From contig CM042148.1 in the NCBI GenBank assembly GCA_023376005.1, forward strand, positions 67,518,501-67,582,500: a stretch of 64,000 nt of DNA, read 5' to 3'. Made by a program: the position numbers and the translations under genes. This DNA comes from Doryteuthis pealeii. Taxonomy: Eukaryota > Mollusca > Cephalopoda > Myopsida > Loliginidae. Shown one piece after another: positions 50,660-61,594 of the stretch (position 1 is the stretch's first letter; each line of letters starts with the position of its first letter). Under the pieces are notes generated by a model that was not told the origin of the DNA, searched no databases, and saw only the letters and a program-made list of their open reading frames with translations.

Positions 50660-53600
50660 AAAGAACAATGAACTTATCTAAGTTCAGGACCTGATTTTAT
50701 TTAAGGAGGATAAACCTGGAGGATACTAACTATAAGGTTGCAGTGAGCCTTATCCTATGTTTTAAAAAGGGTGGCTAAAAATCCAGCAATTTGTAGTTAA
50801 TATATAATTGAATAATTTCTACAGGAATAAAACAGTGCAACCTTATAAAAAAATATCGGATCCTTTTTATAAGGAAAATATGAAAAACTATATAACATCC
50901 CATGCCATTATAAATGTAATATAAAGGAAAAATCTGCTAACCCTTAACAACTAAACTTTATGAATATTGAAAAAACATAATTTAAGTTAAAACCATGAGG
51001 AGTCATTGAAGAACACATGAACATTTTTTTAGATGAGGTCAAATTCATTTTTTAAAAATGCATTGGAAGATGTATACAAATCTAACAAAAGTCCACATAA
51101 ATAAATCTAGTATAGAATTCTATATTATATGAATTGAACAAAATATTTGCTAAGTCAATTTATAACTGAAAAGTGATATTGGCGTTTTGTACACCAATAT
51201 GCTGGGAAAATGAACTTATGTTGTCATTTTTTTTCCTGACAGATGATTAGATTTACAAGAAGAAAAAAACAAAAACAGCCATACTAATTATACACCTGAA
51301 GATGGACTAAGAACAGCTGAAATCTAGTGACAATAATTCAATGAAAATACAAGTATAGATGTTTATAAACTCAAAAAAATTTAGTATTTTACAAAAATGA
51401 AAACTAATTTATATTAACACTACATTTAAAAGATGCTAAGGCAGTGAAACTGAAGATGAAATTTTATTAAGTATTATTATTGATAAATATCTAATGTAAA
51501 TAATTGTTACATTTTTGGTGAAAATTCAAGTTTATAAAATCAAACTATTACAAATAAGTTTCATTTAATAAAAAAGAAAAAGAAAAAAAACAATATTTTT
51601 TAGATTAAAAGAAAAAGTAGATAAAACGTCTCATTTTTCCCTCTCATTTTGCTTAGATTTAAAGGGATAAGAATGGAAAAAATAATAAAGTGTATACTTG
51701 AATCTGAGATTATCAATGTACATTTTAGATAGTCATGAAAAATTTGATTAATATACATAATGAATCCAGAAAAGAGTAGACCAATGTATTGAACTTTACT
51801 GTTATTTTGAGAAACTTAGTGCACTGAATAGACTCAAGTTAAATCTATTAATTCTTATTTTTCAGTAGTTGGAAGTATTGTATTAGCATATTTTCAATTG
51901 GGAGAAAAAAAACACTTATATATTATTTAGAAACATCATAATTTGTGTTTTTTAATCATTCTGAAAAAATAAAATTCGGCTCAGTAACTGAAGAAAAAAA
52001 ATGTATTTTATATATTAAACTTCATTGTTTAAGATAATTTGAACAGATAACCTATCCATATCAAATAAAATCTTTAAAACATTTAAATTCATTGCACTTG
52101 GTGAAAAACATTCGTTTTCTATAAAAAAATTTCTGCTCATATTTCTAAAATATGAAGTGAATTTTTAAAAATTCAATGATTTTTCTTTCTTTTTTTTTCT
52201 CTCTCTTTTGTACTAAAGTTTATTTGTAGTTTGTTTCAGGTAGATGTTTTTACAAAAGTGATTAGTAGAAAAAGAAATAAAATGCATTTGCTAATGTTGA
52301 ATCTAATAAAATAGATATTAGGAAGATAATATAGAAGCTTTTTTTTTTCATTATTTAGAATTTAAAATACGTATCTCATTACTAGTTTTGATGTCTTGTA
52401 TTAAATACTTCTGAATATTTTCAACATTTTAGCTCTGACATAAATTCTCTTGCTGTCGTATTTTGAAATTTATGACTTATATCTGTACTTGTACCATTCA
52501 AAATCTAAGATTATAATCATTTACAAAACTCTACTTAGTCTACAATAAATGACAATTTTTTTTTATCATCCAACAAAATTAAATTCATACTAGCAAATTT
52601 ACTTATAAGGTAAGCTAACTCACTATCAACCTACAATAGTTGCTATGATGATATTTACAAAGTTTATAGCACAAGATCAAGTGTTGGGAAATGGGAATAA
52701 AATGTCAGTTACACCAATGTTCTGAAGTGGGGGCAAGGGGTGCTTTTAAAAAAATATATATTTAAATCCTGACTTGTACGTGGGCTTAAGAACAGACTTT
52801 TGGTACCAGAGAAAAAATATGCTACTATGTCAACTATATACTGATCATTCCAGAAAATGCAAATTTCATGAATAATAAATATGTTAGGTCAATATTTTAC
52901 TGACCCAACAAATGTAACCTAATAAAGAACAGAATTCATTAATAACAGTTGTTAAATCTTTTTTAGGTTACTACAAAAATTGATCCATGTGAATCTTAAA
53001 ATACAGATTTTTCTATAAGAATGAAATTAGCATTTTCTGTATGGTTGTCAAAGTAAACTAAAAGATATATGACTATAATGATTCAGTATTATCTATTTTA
53101 CACTGATAATAATTCTATTATTTTATCATACTGATTTAGTATGATCTAAGTTTTGATATATAATACAAATGATTTTTGGGTGGATATGATTTTCTGTGGG
53201 AGTTGCTAAAATGTATTCTAATAAATTGCAATATTTTCCATGAATTGGGTATTTTGGGAGAAAATATGTTAAATTCTTTTTTTTCTTCTTTTAAATTTTG
53301 CAATTAATATTGAAATAGATAATTTAATTAGTTTGTTATAAAAACCTTGTTTAACAAAGCATCTTTTCATACAGCAATTTAAATAAAATTTTAAGATTGT
53401 TTAATATTTTATGAAAAACTTTTAAAAATTAATGGGGCAAAGTATAAATTGGAAATAAAATAAACAATGTTAAAAGTTTTTCATGAAATTAACATTACAA
53501 AAATATATTTTTATTTTTTTCATTATATAAAGAAGTAAATATTTCACAATAATTGGGTAAAAGTTTATTATCTGGATTTTATTTGTTTTGGCTGTTATGA

Positions 53601-54027
53601 GAAAATTTAATTTTCTATTAGTCATTGTTTTAGAATAATGTTTTTTTTTTTTGTGTAAAGTTGATTTTGTCTTGGTATTTGAGAAAGATTGGTTTGTAAA
53701 TATTCAAATTATTGACTGCAAAAATACTTTGCTCTGAAGAGAATTATTTTGCAAGAGACTCTACTTTTTTTCCCCATAGATATTTTCCTATGTTAATTTA
53801 TCCTGCAGAAATGTAATTCTAAAATGTTAGATAATACTCAATTCTTCTGAAACAGGAAAAATGCATTATAAATAATTTTCTTGCTCTTTCTATTTAAAGT
53901 TAAGTTTTCTATGTTTAGATATTGTCATTTACTCCACTTTTTTTCTAATATTGATATCAATATATAGTACTAAGATATTGTCCTTAATCAAGTAAAAACA
54001 GGAAAAATAGATAAACATACCAATCAT
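50660..54027. other. 3' flank, nothing supported
   Basis: 3.4 kb of AT-rich sequence. A CTGAAGATGG...GCTGAAA string at 51297-51326 resembles a hammerhead core but its stem II does not pair. No coding frame. Confidence 0.5.
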
Positions 54028-54405
54028 AAAATTATTTAAGGGAGATTGATATGGATTTAACTTCCCATTGTAAGTAAAAAAAAATTTTCCCTTTTTTATT
54101 TTTTACAACTTGAAATTTAGATATAATCTAAATACTCTGGCAGTACGTATACTAAAAGATATGTCCAGTGATCAATAAAAATAACATTTGTTTTCAAATT
54201 ATTATTAATTATAAGTAAAATTATTTAAGGGAGATTGATATGGATTTAACTTCCCATTGTAAGTAATTTTTATTTTTCCCTTTTTTATTTTTTACAACTT
54301 GAAATTGAAATATAATCTAAATACTCTGGCAGTACGTATACTAAAAGATATGTCCAGTGATCAATAAAAATAACAAATTGCAGAAAGTTTGTTTTCAAAT
54401 TATTA
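54028..54405 (+). repeat. Tandem duplication, period about 190 bp
   Basis: AAATTATTTAAGGGAGATTG at 54028 recurs at 54217. Both units contain ACTCTGGCAGTACGTATAC and ATGTCCAGTGATCAATAAA. A few base differences and one 12-base insertion (TTGCAGAAAGTT) separate them. Confidence 0.9.
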
Positions 54406-55037
54406 TCAATTATAAGTAATTATTGTCCCAAATAAGCTGTAGAATAAATCTTTGTGTGGAAGTGGTTACTGATGGAGAAAAAGAGAATTCTTCAGCTAGC
54501 AAATAACACTCTCTTGGAAGGAGTTAGATCTCTTTGAAGAAAGATTATAGGGACCCTTTTTTTTTCCAGGTCTCTTTTTGTTCTCCCAGCTAAATCAAAC
54601 CACAGAAATGATTTATGTACATTTAAATCATTGTTATACTATTATTTTTTATTACTTTGTCTATGTAATTATTTTTGTTAACTGAAATCTAAAGAAAGTC
54701 AATTCTTCTTTTCACTGAATTGGGTGTGTGTGAGTGTGTGTGTGTGCCTGTATGTCTGTCACCGTGCTTCATGTCCAGCAAAACTTTCTGTTTTAGTGTT
54801 CGCACTTCATTCTGTAAGCAATCTACCTTGCGTGCTGGCACACAAGTAAATCGTGTTTTACATTTTTTGTTTCAACTTTTTTAATCTGTATATTTGAGCT
54901 GAAAAGCACTGTAATATATAATTAATCAGGTTAAAATATCACATTTTTATTCTAACCCCCAGCCCTCCAGAAAAATAAAATAAAATTCTGTCAGATGTGG
55001 TTTCAAGACTTTTCTTTGTTTTTTCCATTTGATTTTT

Positions 55038-55253
55038 ATTGTTTCTCTGAATTTTTGAGATGTGGCTTGATAATTTGGATTATTCAGACTATTCTCCTCA
55101 TCTTCATTGTTATCTGTACAGCGTTTCAGCTGATGTGCCCGAGTCCAACAAGAAATACCTGAAGAAGGCCGGTGGGCACATCGGCTGAAATGTTGTACAG
55201 ATAACAGTGAAGATGAGGACAATAGTCCGAATAATCCAAATAATACTGATTTT
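55038..55253. mobile_element. Foldback dimer of SINE family 2 tails
   Basis: Left arm TTTTTGAGATGTGGCTTGAT..., right arm ...GGACAATAGTCCGAATAATC. The centre carries CCTGAAGAAGGCCGGTGGGC followed by CGGCTGAAAT. Confidence 0.75.
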
Positions 55254-55439
55254 TATTGTTTTTAAACATTTTTTTCCCCAGAATTCAATTTGCTTCTCAA
55301 TAAAATATAATTTCTACTAACACTTAATATTTTATCATCATAAGAGTTTTGATTTTATAGGTGAATAGTAAGTTTTTAACCTTATAAGATGTAAAGTTCT
55401 TATATTAAGGTTGGAAGGGTTAGAATAACCTTCCAACGT

Positions 55440-55800
55440 GGGTACATGTGTGTACATAAAATATTCCGACAAAGTTATAAGATAATAACAGACTTTATTC
55501 CATGAGCACACAGAAAATACATTAAGGACAAATATATAAACATGCATAAAGAAAGTAGGTGTAGGACTTGCATCGTAAGGAATGTCACTTACTGATAGCT
55601 AAGTGGGGGTCAAAGCCCCCACTTAAGGGTTAGAGACACAAACACCTAAGCCATGTGAAGTGGTTGCCGGTCCAAGAGGAAAGAGAAAGAATTCAGAATT
55701 CCTAGGCTGCTGCATACAACTCTCGCCACAACTGCCACAAGGGAAGATAACCCTATTGACTAATGTCCCCTGGAATTACCATTTTACTGATCCAACAACC
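55440..55800. other. Unclassified GC-richer block
   Basis: Contains a short hairpin GTGGGGG TCAAAG CCCCCAC (55602-55621) and GACTTTATTCCATGAGC-type sequence reminiscent of an inverted LTR end. Only one copy is seen, so it is not named. Confidence 0.3.
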
Positions 55801-56131
55801 TCATTAGGTAATACCAACATTTTTGTGATGTGTAAATAATACTCATTAGGTAATTCAGTCTTCAAGTCAATGTGTTTAATTTTAAAGATGTATACTTAAA
55901 ATCAACTAGAAGAAATGTTTATTTTTTAAATTATAAGTTGATGTAACATCTCTTTATTAGTAAAATATGTGAATATTTATTGGGTATTCAAGTTGATAAT
56001 AATACCAGGTATTGGTATGTAGTTAGTTTTGTTTCAAACAGTAAAATGTATATTTTGGTTAGAACTTTTCATTTAGTGCATAAGAATCTTTTTAAAAAAT
56101 GTTCCATATACTGAAGGTCATAGTTATAATG

Positions 56132-56136
<5 letters not shown>

Positions 56137-56180
<44 letters not shown>
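56137..56180. repeat. (TA)n microsatellite
   Basis: About 22 TA units next to the hammerhead at 56187. Further TA runs lie at 57205-57240 and 57493-57515. Confidence 0.95.
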
Positions 56181-56183
<3 letters not shown>

Positions 56184-56186
56184 ATC

Positions 56187-56227
56187 CACAGACACTGTGT
56201 TTCGACGTTTCACGTTTCTTCAGTGTA
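56187..56227 (-). ncRNA. Hammerhead ribozyme motif beside a TA tract
   Basis: Minus strand: TACA, CTGAAGA, stem II ACGT-GAA-ACGT (A-C at 10.1-11.1), GAAA, stem III ACA-CAG-TGT, cleavage triplet GTC, then TGTG pairing with TACA (one wobble). All three helices and the preferred cleavage site are present. A long (TA)n ends 6 bases away. Confidence 0.62.
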
Positions 56228-56384
56228 GCTAGACACAGCTGTGTCCATTTCCTACGACACTAACCATGAGCACCCCCTTTAGAGTATTGTTGCATAATCT
56301 ATGGTAACATAGATTATTGACAACACTGTGTAGTGGTAATACAAAGAACCCAAATGGAAAGTTACAGACCATTTGGGAACTTTT

Positions 56385-56790
56385 GACCCCAGAGGCGGGA
56401 AAACCGCAAATCACGTGAAGTCACGTGAGAGCTAGTTAGATCCTTAGTACCAGCCAGGATGTTAAGCAAGAAAGACGTTTCTTCGCGCGCTGTGTTAGAT
56501 AGTAAAGAAAAGTTAGTTAGGAATAAAAGTTTAAAAAAGTAACATGGCGTTTCTTGCTTAGCTGGACTCCTCTTCACGCGCTGTGTTAGATAGTAAAGAA
56601 AAGTTAGTTAGGAATAAAAGTTTTAAAAAGTAACATGGAGTTGTTGGTCAATGAATGCCTTAGCTAGAAAATGAATCAACAACAAGAACCCAGACAAGAA
56701 GAAGATAAAATTCAACATGGCGACCTGGAGAGAAAGAATGGAAAAGGCTAGACGATCATAAATGGCCGAAGAAAGAAGTAAGTAATGCAA
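56385..56790 (+). mobile_element. Related leader/LTR-like block with internal duplication
   Basis: AGAGGCGGGAAAACCGC, two CACGTG-type sites (56414, 56423), and a directly repeated ~90-bp unit (CGCGCTGTGTTAGATAGTAA at 56487 and 56578), each with AATAAAAG and AACATGG. CAACATGGCGACC then opens a 15-codon frame. Not a recognisable gene. Confidence 0.4.
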
Positions 56791-57202
56791 ATATGCATTG
56801 TCATCTAATACTCTGTCTATCTCTCTTCCTTCCCTATGAAAAGAACATTGTTTATATACCTGCAACATGAGCATGTGGATATATAAAAGTATGATATATA
56901 GCAAAATGTTTTTAAAAAAAGAGAACCATGTATTGTTACGATTTTTGTGGCCATCCTTTAGGCTTTAAGAAAGAGCACTTGTTCAGCGGAGATCCTTAGT
57001 GAAGAATCCTTTGGTTGTTCTCAGTCTTGCAGGTCCTTCATCAATGATTGCAAATGGACATCTCTCAGTATCAGTGATTAAGTAGTTAACCAGCCACGTG
57101 TTTGGGCTGTTGATTGGCTGAGGTTTAAACCACGTAACCTTGTTCAGTCTATAAATTTAAGTGGTGTATTGCAGCTCACCTTATATACAAAAATAATCCA
57201 AC

Positions 57203-57243
<41 letters not shown>

Positions 57244-57387
57244 CTTTTTTGCACATGCAATGATCACGTCATTGTTTTCGTAAACAAACGCGCATATAAA
57301 AATTAACAGTTAATAACATCATATTCACACATTCACTATACACTTAACATCTTTCATTTTGTCCCTTACATAAACATTACTTAACAG

Positions 57388-57432
57388 TGTCCTGAAGATG
57401 GTACAATATACCAAAATGCTTAAGTATTGATA
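57388..57432 (+). ncRNA. Decayed hammerhead motif (G12 lost)
   Basis: TGTC, CTGAAGA, T, stem II GGTA-CAATA-TACC, then AAAA where GAAA is needed, stem III ATGC-TTAA-GTAT, TT, and GATA pairing with TGTC. All stems survive but the catalytic G12 is A, so it should be inactive. Confidence 0.45.
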
Positions 57433-57793
57433 CATAAAATTGTTTCCCCAATCATAACATCCTGTGTTTGTTATTTTTAAAATATGTTCTCATATATATA
57501 TATATATATATATATACTGTGATGAAAATGGCATGGCTTATATATTTAAAATAGTGTTGAAAAAAATATAATGTAAAAGGCTGTTGGAAATGAAACATCA
57601 GAAAAAAAATGACTTTCAATTTTTCCAGAAATCTTATCCACTTCGACTGGCGATACACACACACACACACACACGCACACGTGTGTGTGTGTATTTAGTA
57701 AAAAGTAAAATAATATGCAAGTAAAATGAAAACCATTCTAAAGTTCTTCTCTTTTTCTGAAATAAACAAATCCTTACTTCCATTCCATTTTCT

Positions 57794-58051
57794 TTAACTC
57801 TTAACATCCTGTTGAGAATTTTCTAAGTCCAAATCACCATACCTATAAGTATTTATTTTGATAAATACTTATAGGAATGGTGCTAAAAATAGCCTTTGCA
57901 TCTAAAGTTACCTGTTATTTCACTTAAATCAAAGACTCCTAAATATGTTTGATATTACATTTAAACAAAGGCTGTTGTCTGTGGCAGATTAGGAAAATGA
58001 ATGTGACTTCTGGCTAGACGGAATCAAGCAGTATAGGATATTAAGAGTTAA
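57794..58051 (+). mobile_element. TTAA-flanked MITE with small internal hairpin
   Basis: A full-length family member starting TTAACTCTTAACATCCTGT and ending TATTAAGAGTTAA. It is longer than its relatives because of a small inverted duplication (CCTATAAGTATTT / AAATACTTATAGG) near 57840-57885. Confidence 0.78.
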
Positions 58052-58231
58052 TATATGATAGCCCTATTAGTCTCAAACTGACAAGCCTTTGATATTTGCC
58101 AACTCAGGTGGCCTTAAATAAAATAAACAAATAAAAATCCTATGTTAAGATACCCAACTATCAACATTTGGATATTTGATTGATGGGTCAAACACTAATG
58201 AACAGGAAGGTTAAGAGAGAGCACACTTCTT

Positions 58232-58467
58232 GAACCATATTACCTTTAGGCACCTCTTTTTAATCTCGATTAAGAAATGACATATTTTTCATTTACACCG
58301 TCAATATCCGGTTGTTAGGGGTTAGAGTTATAGGGTTAGGAGTTAGTTTTATAATTTTTTTTTTAATCTAAAAATCTTCTGTTAAAACAACCGGATATTG
58401 ATGGTGTAAATGAAAAACGTCCTTTCTTAATCGAGATCAAAAAGGGGTGCCTAAAGGTCATATAGTC
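58232..58467. mobile_element. Foldback MITE, ACCATATGACC family
   Basis: Long inverted arms (ACCTTTAGGCACC, TTTACACCGTCAATATCCGG) meet in a loop with GGGTTAG motifs. The flanks ACACTTCTT (58223-58231) and CCACTTCTT (58468-58476) match in 8 of 9 positions, suggesting a 9-bp duplication. Confidence 0.72.
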
Positions 58468-58679
58468 CCACTTCTTTATATATCTGTTGAAGAAAAATAA
58501 AATTTAAGTTAAAATAAAAAGTCAAACAATCGAGTCCAATGCTTAGTGGTAGACTAATCTTTCTTTTCCTTTTTCTTCTCCGCTTGTTGTTTCTCTTTCT
58601 TCTAAGCCTCTCGCTGCTACTGCCTCTCTGAAGGACATCGCTAATAATAACAACAACAACAACAACCATGTTTTCCTCC

Positions 58680-59050
58680 CTGCCACCTGGGTTTCTGCTG
58701 GTCTATTCATCCATCCAGCTTAGGTATTGCCTTTTCAGGCCGCGGGTTCAATCTTAGATCAAAGTCCTATGTGTCAGACAATGCCTAACCCGCTCTGCCA
58801 CTCGTCTCATGTTATCTGTCACAATATGTAGGATCCCACAACTATTTTGGATCAGTATCTTTAAGATCTTTTACAGAGACACTTGCTGAAAAGTTTTGAA
58901 TACACCATCAATTTGTCTTTTTTCCTCCTTCATACCTTTAAATAGAGAAAGTGGGAACAGAATGAGATGAAAGACTGCTGAAGAGGACAACACCACCAAC
59001 AACAAACAGTCAAAGGAAAGGAACTTTCTTGCATTCTCTTCCCAAAAGAA
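58680..59050. other. Unclassified, possible repeat
   Basis: Includes CCGCGGGTTCAATCTTAGATC (B-box-like GGTTCAATC at 58744) and AACCCGCTCTGCCACTCG, suggestive of an old tRNA-derived SINE. No A box recognised and no second copy here. Confidence 0.3.
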
Positions 59051-59054
59051 TATA

Positions 59055-59264
59055 TGGACCATATGACCTTTAGGCACCCTTTTGCTTTGATGATTCATAA
59101 GTACATTTTTTCATTTACACCAACATCTGGTTGTTTGTTAACAGACGATTTTTAGAGGTTTTTTTTTTTAATTATAAAACTAACCCCTAACCTCTAACAA
59201 ACAACCGGATGTTGACGGTGTAAATGAAAAAAAGCAAAAGGGGTAGCAAAAGGTCATATGGTCC
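59055..59264. mobile_element. Foldback MITE, ACCATATGACC family
   Basis: GGACCATATGACCTTTAGGC at the left is mirrored by AAAAGGTCATATGGTCC at the right. The arms contain TTTACACCAACATCTGG / CCGGATGTTGACGGTGTAAA, and the loop has CTAACCCCTAACC. Confidence 0.75.
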
Positions 59265-59440
59265 GATATTTTCCACTCAAGATAATTACATGGGGATCAT
59301 AAATGTTCAGAAAGTAGAATGAGATTTTTTTTGTTTGTTTCAAATTTGTGAAATATGAATTTTTGTTTCTAAATCAATTCTTTATATTTTATAATATTTG
59401 TTCTACAGGTTCTTAGAGCTCATATTTTACCTCTCTTTTT

Positions 59441-59566
59441 TTTTAAATTATAAAACTAACCCCTAACCCTAACCCCTAACAAACAACCGGATGTTGATGG
59501 TGTAAATGAAAAAAATGTACTTATGAATCAGCAAAGCAAAAGGGGTGCCTAAAGGTCATATGTTCC
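59441..59566. mobile_element. Half copy of the ACCATATGACC foldback MITE
   Basis: Only the loop (CTAACCCCTAACCCTAACCC) and the right arm (CCGGATGTTGATGGTGTAAA ... AAAGGTCATATG) remain. Confidence 0.65.
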
Positions 59567-59714
59567 GAATATACCTTTCACTATTCATAATAATTATATT
59601 GAATGTTTTGTTGTATCTTCTTATCTTTCATTATGGATTCCACAATCATCAGATACTGGGAAAGAGAATCTAACAAACTTGGAATCCTAATCATACACAA
59701 GAGACACCTCCAAA

Positions 59715-59930
59715 ATGAGGCATATACAATATACGCTAATACCCTTGGGAAATGTATGAATCCTACTCTCCCTCCAGCTATGGGTAAATAGTAGAGCAGA
59801 CTGGGCTCTTTAACCTTGGTTAAGCAAATGGTCTAGAAGGAAAACTCTGAATTCAAACCTGTTGAACTCCGCTTATGAAATTGACCTTGTGTCGCATCCT
59901 TCTCGTGCGGCGGGGTTGGTAAATATATAT
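59715..59930 (+). mobile_element. Short interspersed repeat, family 3, second copy
   Basis: Contains ACCCTTGGGAAATGTATGAA, CCTCCAGCTATGGGTAAATA, CAGACTGGGCTCTTTAA and GGGTTGGTAAATATATAT, all shared with the inverted copy at 23487-23712. Confidence 0.65.
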
Positions 59931-59940
59931 ACAGTATAAG

Positions 59941-60151
59941 GGTTATTTCCTATAACTCCAACCTAAAAAAGGGGAACACCTCTGAATGAATTTTATCTGT
60001 TAATTAATCTACCCATTATTTTCCCATTAAACTAACCCTAAACCCTAACCCTAACCCCATTTTTTTTCCTAGTAGATAAATAAATAAATAATTTATAAAA
60101 TTCATTCAGAGTGGTTCCCTTTTTTTTAGGTTGGAGTTATAGGAAATAACC
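59941..60151. mobile_element. MULE-like foldback MITE with 9-bp target duplication
   Basis: Terminal inverted repeats GGTTATTTCCTATAACTCC / GGAGTTATAGGAAATAACC extend about 60 bases inward. They are flanked by CAGTATAAG on both sides (59932-59940, 60152-60160). A 9-bp duplication is typical of Mutator-like transposases. The loop has CTAACCCTAAACCCTAACCC. Confidence 0.82.
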
Positions 60152-60579
60152 CAGTATAAGAATTTAAAAAAAGAATTCATCAAAAGATGTTTGAAAAAAA
60201 TAAAATTTTATCAATTGATACGAGATAGAATATTTTAAAATTGTAAATTAACATACAAATGTGAATAAAATCTCTATACTAAAAAAAAAAATTAACCTGG
60301 GAAGGAATTACCATTCGCTTGTTACTAAATAATTGTGTCAAAAATAACAAGTAAACCTTTTTGTACATAATTTCCATTTAATCAAAATGAAGATAAAAAG
60401 GTCCAATTTAACAGTTTGAAAAAGACTTAATTTTGTAACTTGAATGGGGGGAGGGACATAGGGAGAAGGAAATGAAATAATTTTGATTGAGTTAGTGTGA
60501 ATCCTTCTTGATCCTGTAGGAATAGCTATATTCAGACTATGAGGAATAATATACAGGTACACAAATCAAAGTAACAAGG

Positions 60580-60900
60580 GAAAAGCACGTATTTTTAACC
60601 AAGTTTATTAACATGTAAAACACAACTAGACACAACAATATGAATACTTGAAGGTAGTACTTACAGTTATTTGTCTACCTCGCTGAGGGGTTGCTCAGGT
60701 GGTGTAACCAGCTATACTCCCTCACTGAGGGGTTTTCTTCAGTCACAGTTGACTGAGTGGCGAGAGCTTAATTCTACGAGGTTTACTCCTCGGAGCCGAA
60801 ACCAATTAAGAGAAAGTTCTTATCACCTGACAAGGGACATTAATCTCCCTACTTCCTGTCCCCAGGGCACAGGAGAGTTCTAGCCCCTACAATCCCTTCA
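60580..60900. other. Unclassified, possible inverted LTR remnant
   Basis: A GC-richer block with two CTGAGGGGTT strings (60681, 60724) about 43 bases apart and a hairpin-like GAGGTTTACTCCTC. The 70-residue frame across it looks accidental. Confidence 0.3.
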
Positions 60901-61013
60901 AACAATTTTCTTTGACAGTGAGAAGTGAAGAGATTCCATTTTCCCATAGGAATCAGCTCCTTCAAAGAACAAACCTTTGTTAATTTGATGTCAACTAAAC
61001 AGCTGCTATTTGA

Positions 61014-61180
61014 CTGAATTTTTGAGATGGGACTTGATAATTTGTATTTTTTGGACTGTTGTCCTCATCTTTATTTTTATATACACAACATTTTGTCCTT
61101 CTTCAAATTTGGGAACCTTCTTGAATTTAGGAACCTTTTCTTGAATTCAGGAACCTTCTCCTCGAACTTGGGAGCCTTCA
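61014..61180 (-). mobile_element. Fragment of SINE family 2
   Basis: TTTTTGAGATGGGACTTGAT and GGACTGTTGTCCTCATC match the family tail. Repeated TTGGGAACCTTC-type blocks follow (61122-61175). Degenerate. Confidence 0.55.
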
Positions 61181-61282
61181 TGTAACTTTGAACTGAACCC
61201 TTTATTCAATCCATCAAGGTAGACTATTCTTATTCCATTAAACATGACTGAGTTCAATGACTTTTTATAGGCAACTGCTGGA

Positions 61283-61594
61283 TCAAAGTGGATCAGCTGA
61301 AATGACTTTGTATTTGGGTGTATGGTGGTTGTAATGAGTGAAGATATATATGTATATATAGGTGTATTTTGGCAGCATTTTTTCTTTTATACAAGTTTTG
61401 TTGAATTGAACAGACAATTCCTGTCTGACAAGTCTTTCATTGATCTGTTCCAATCTTTGGGCCATCCTTCTGGTGTCAGGGTGGAACTGGTATAACAGTC
61501 CACCGAAGGTTTCAACACTACCGCTTTCGGCAATACACTTTGCCATCCTCAGGTGGGAAACGATGGAATAGTTTTCATGTCTCATTTTTAACAA
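61283..61594 (-). other. Repeat with a weak conserved frame
   Basis: The minus frame reads ESGSVETFGGLLYQFHPDTR and then RMAQRLEQ. The repeat at 41907 reads [20 protein letters not shown]. The shared LYQ-x-x-P-x-T-R-x-x-x-R-L-E may be a relic of a retroelement protein. On the same strand CTGAGGA, T, GGCAA...TTGCC, GAAA (61524-61551) forms a hammerhead-like stem II core. Confidence 0.35.
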
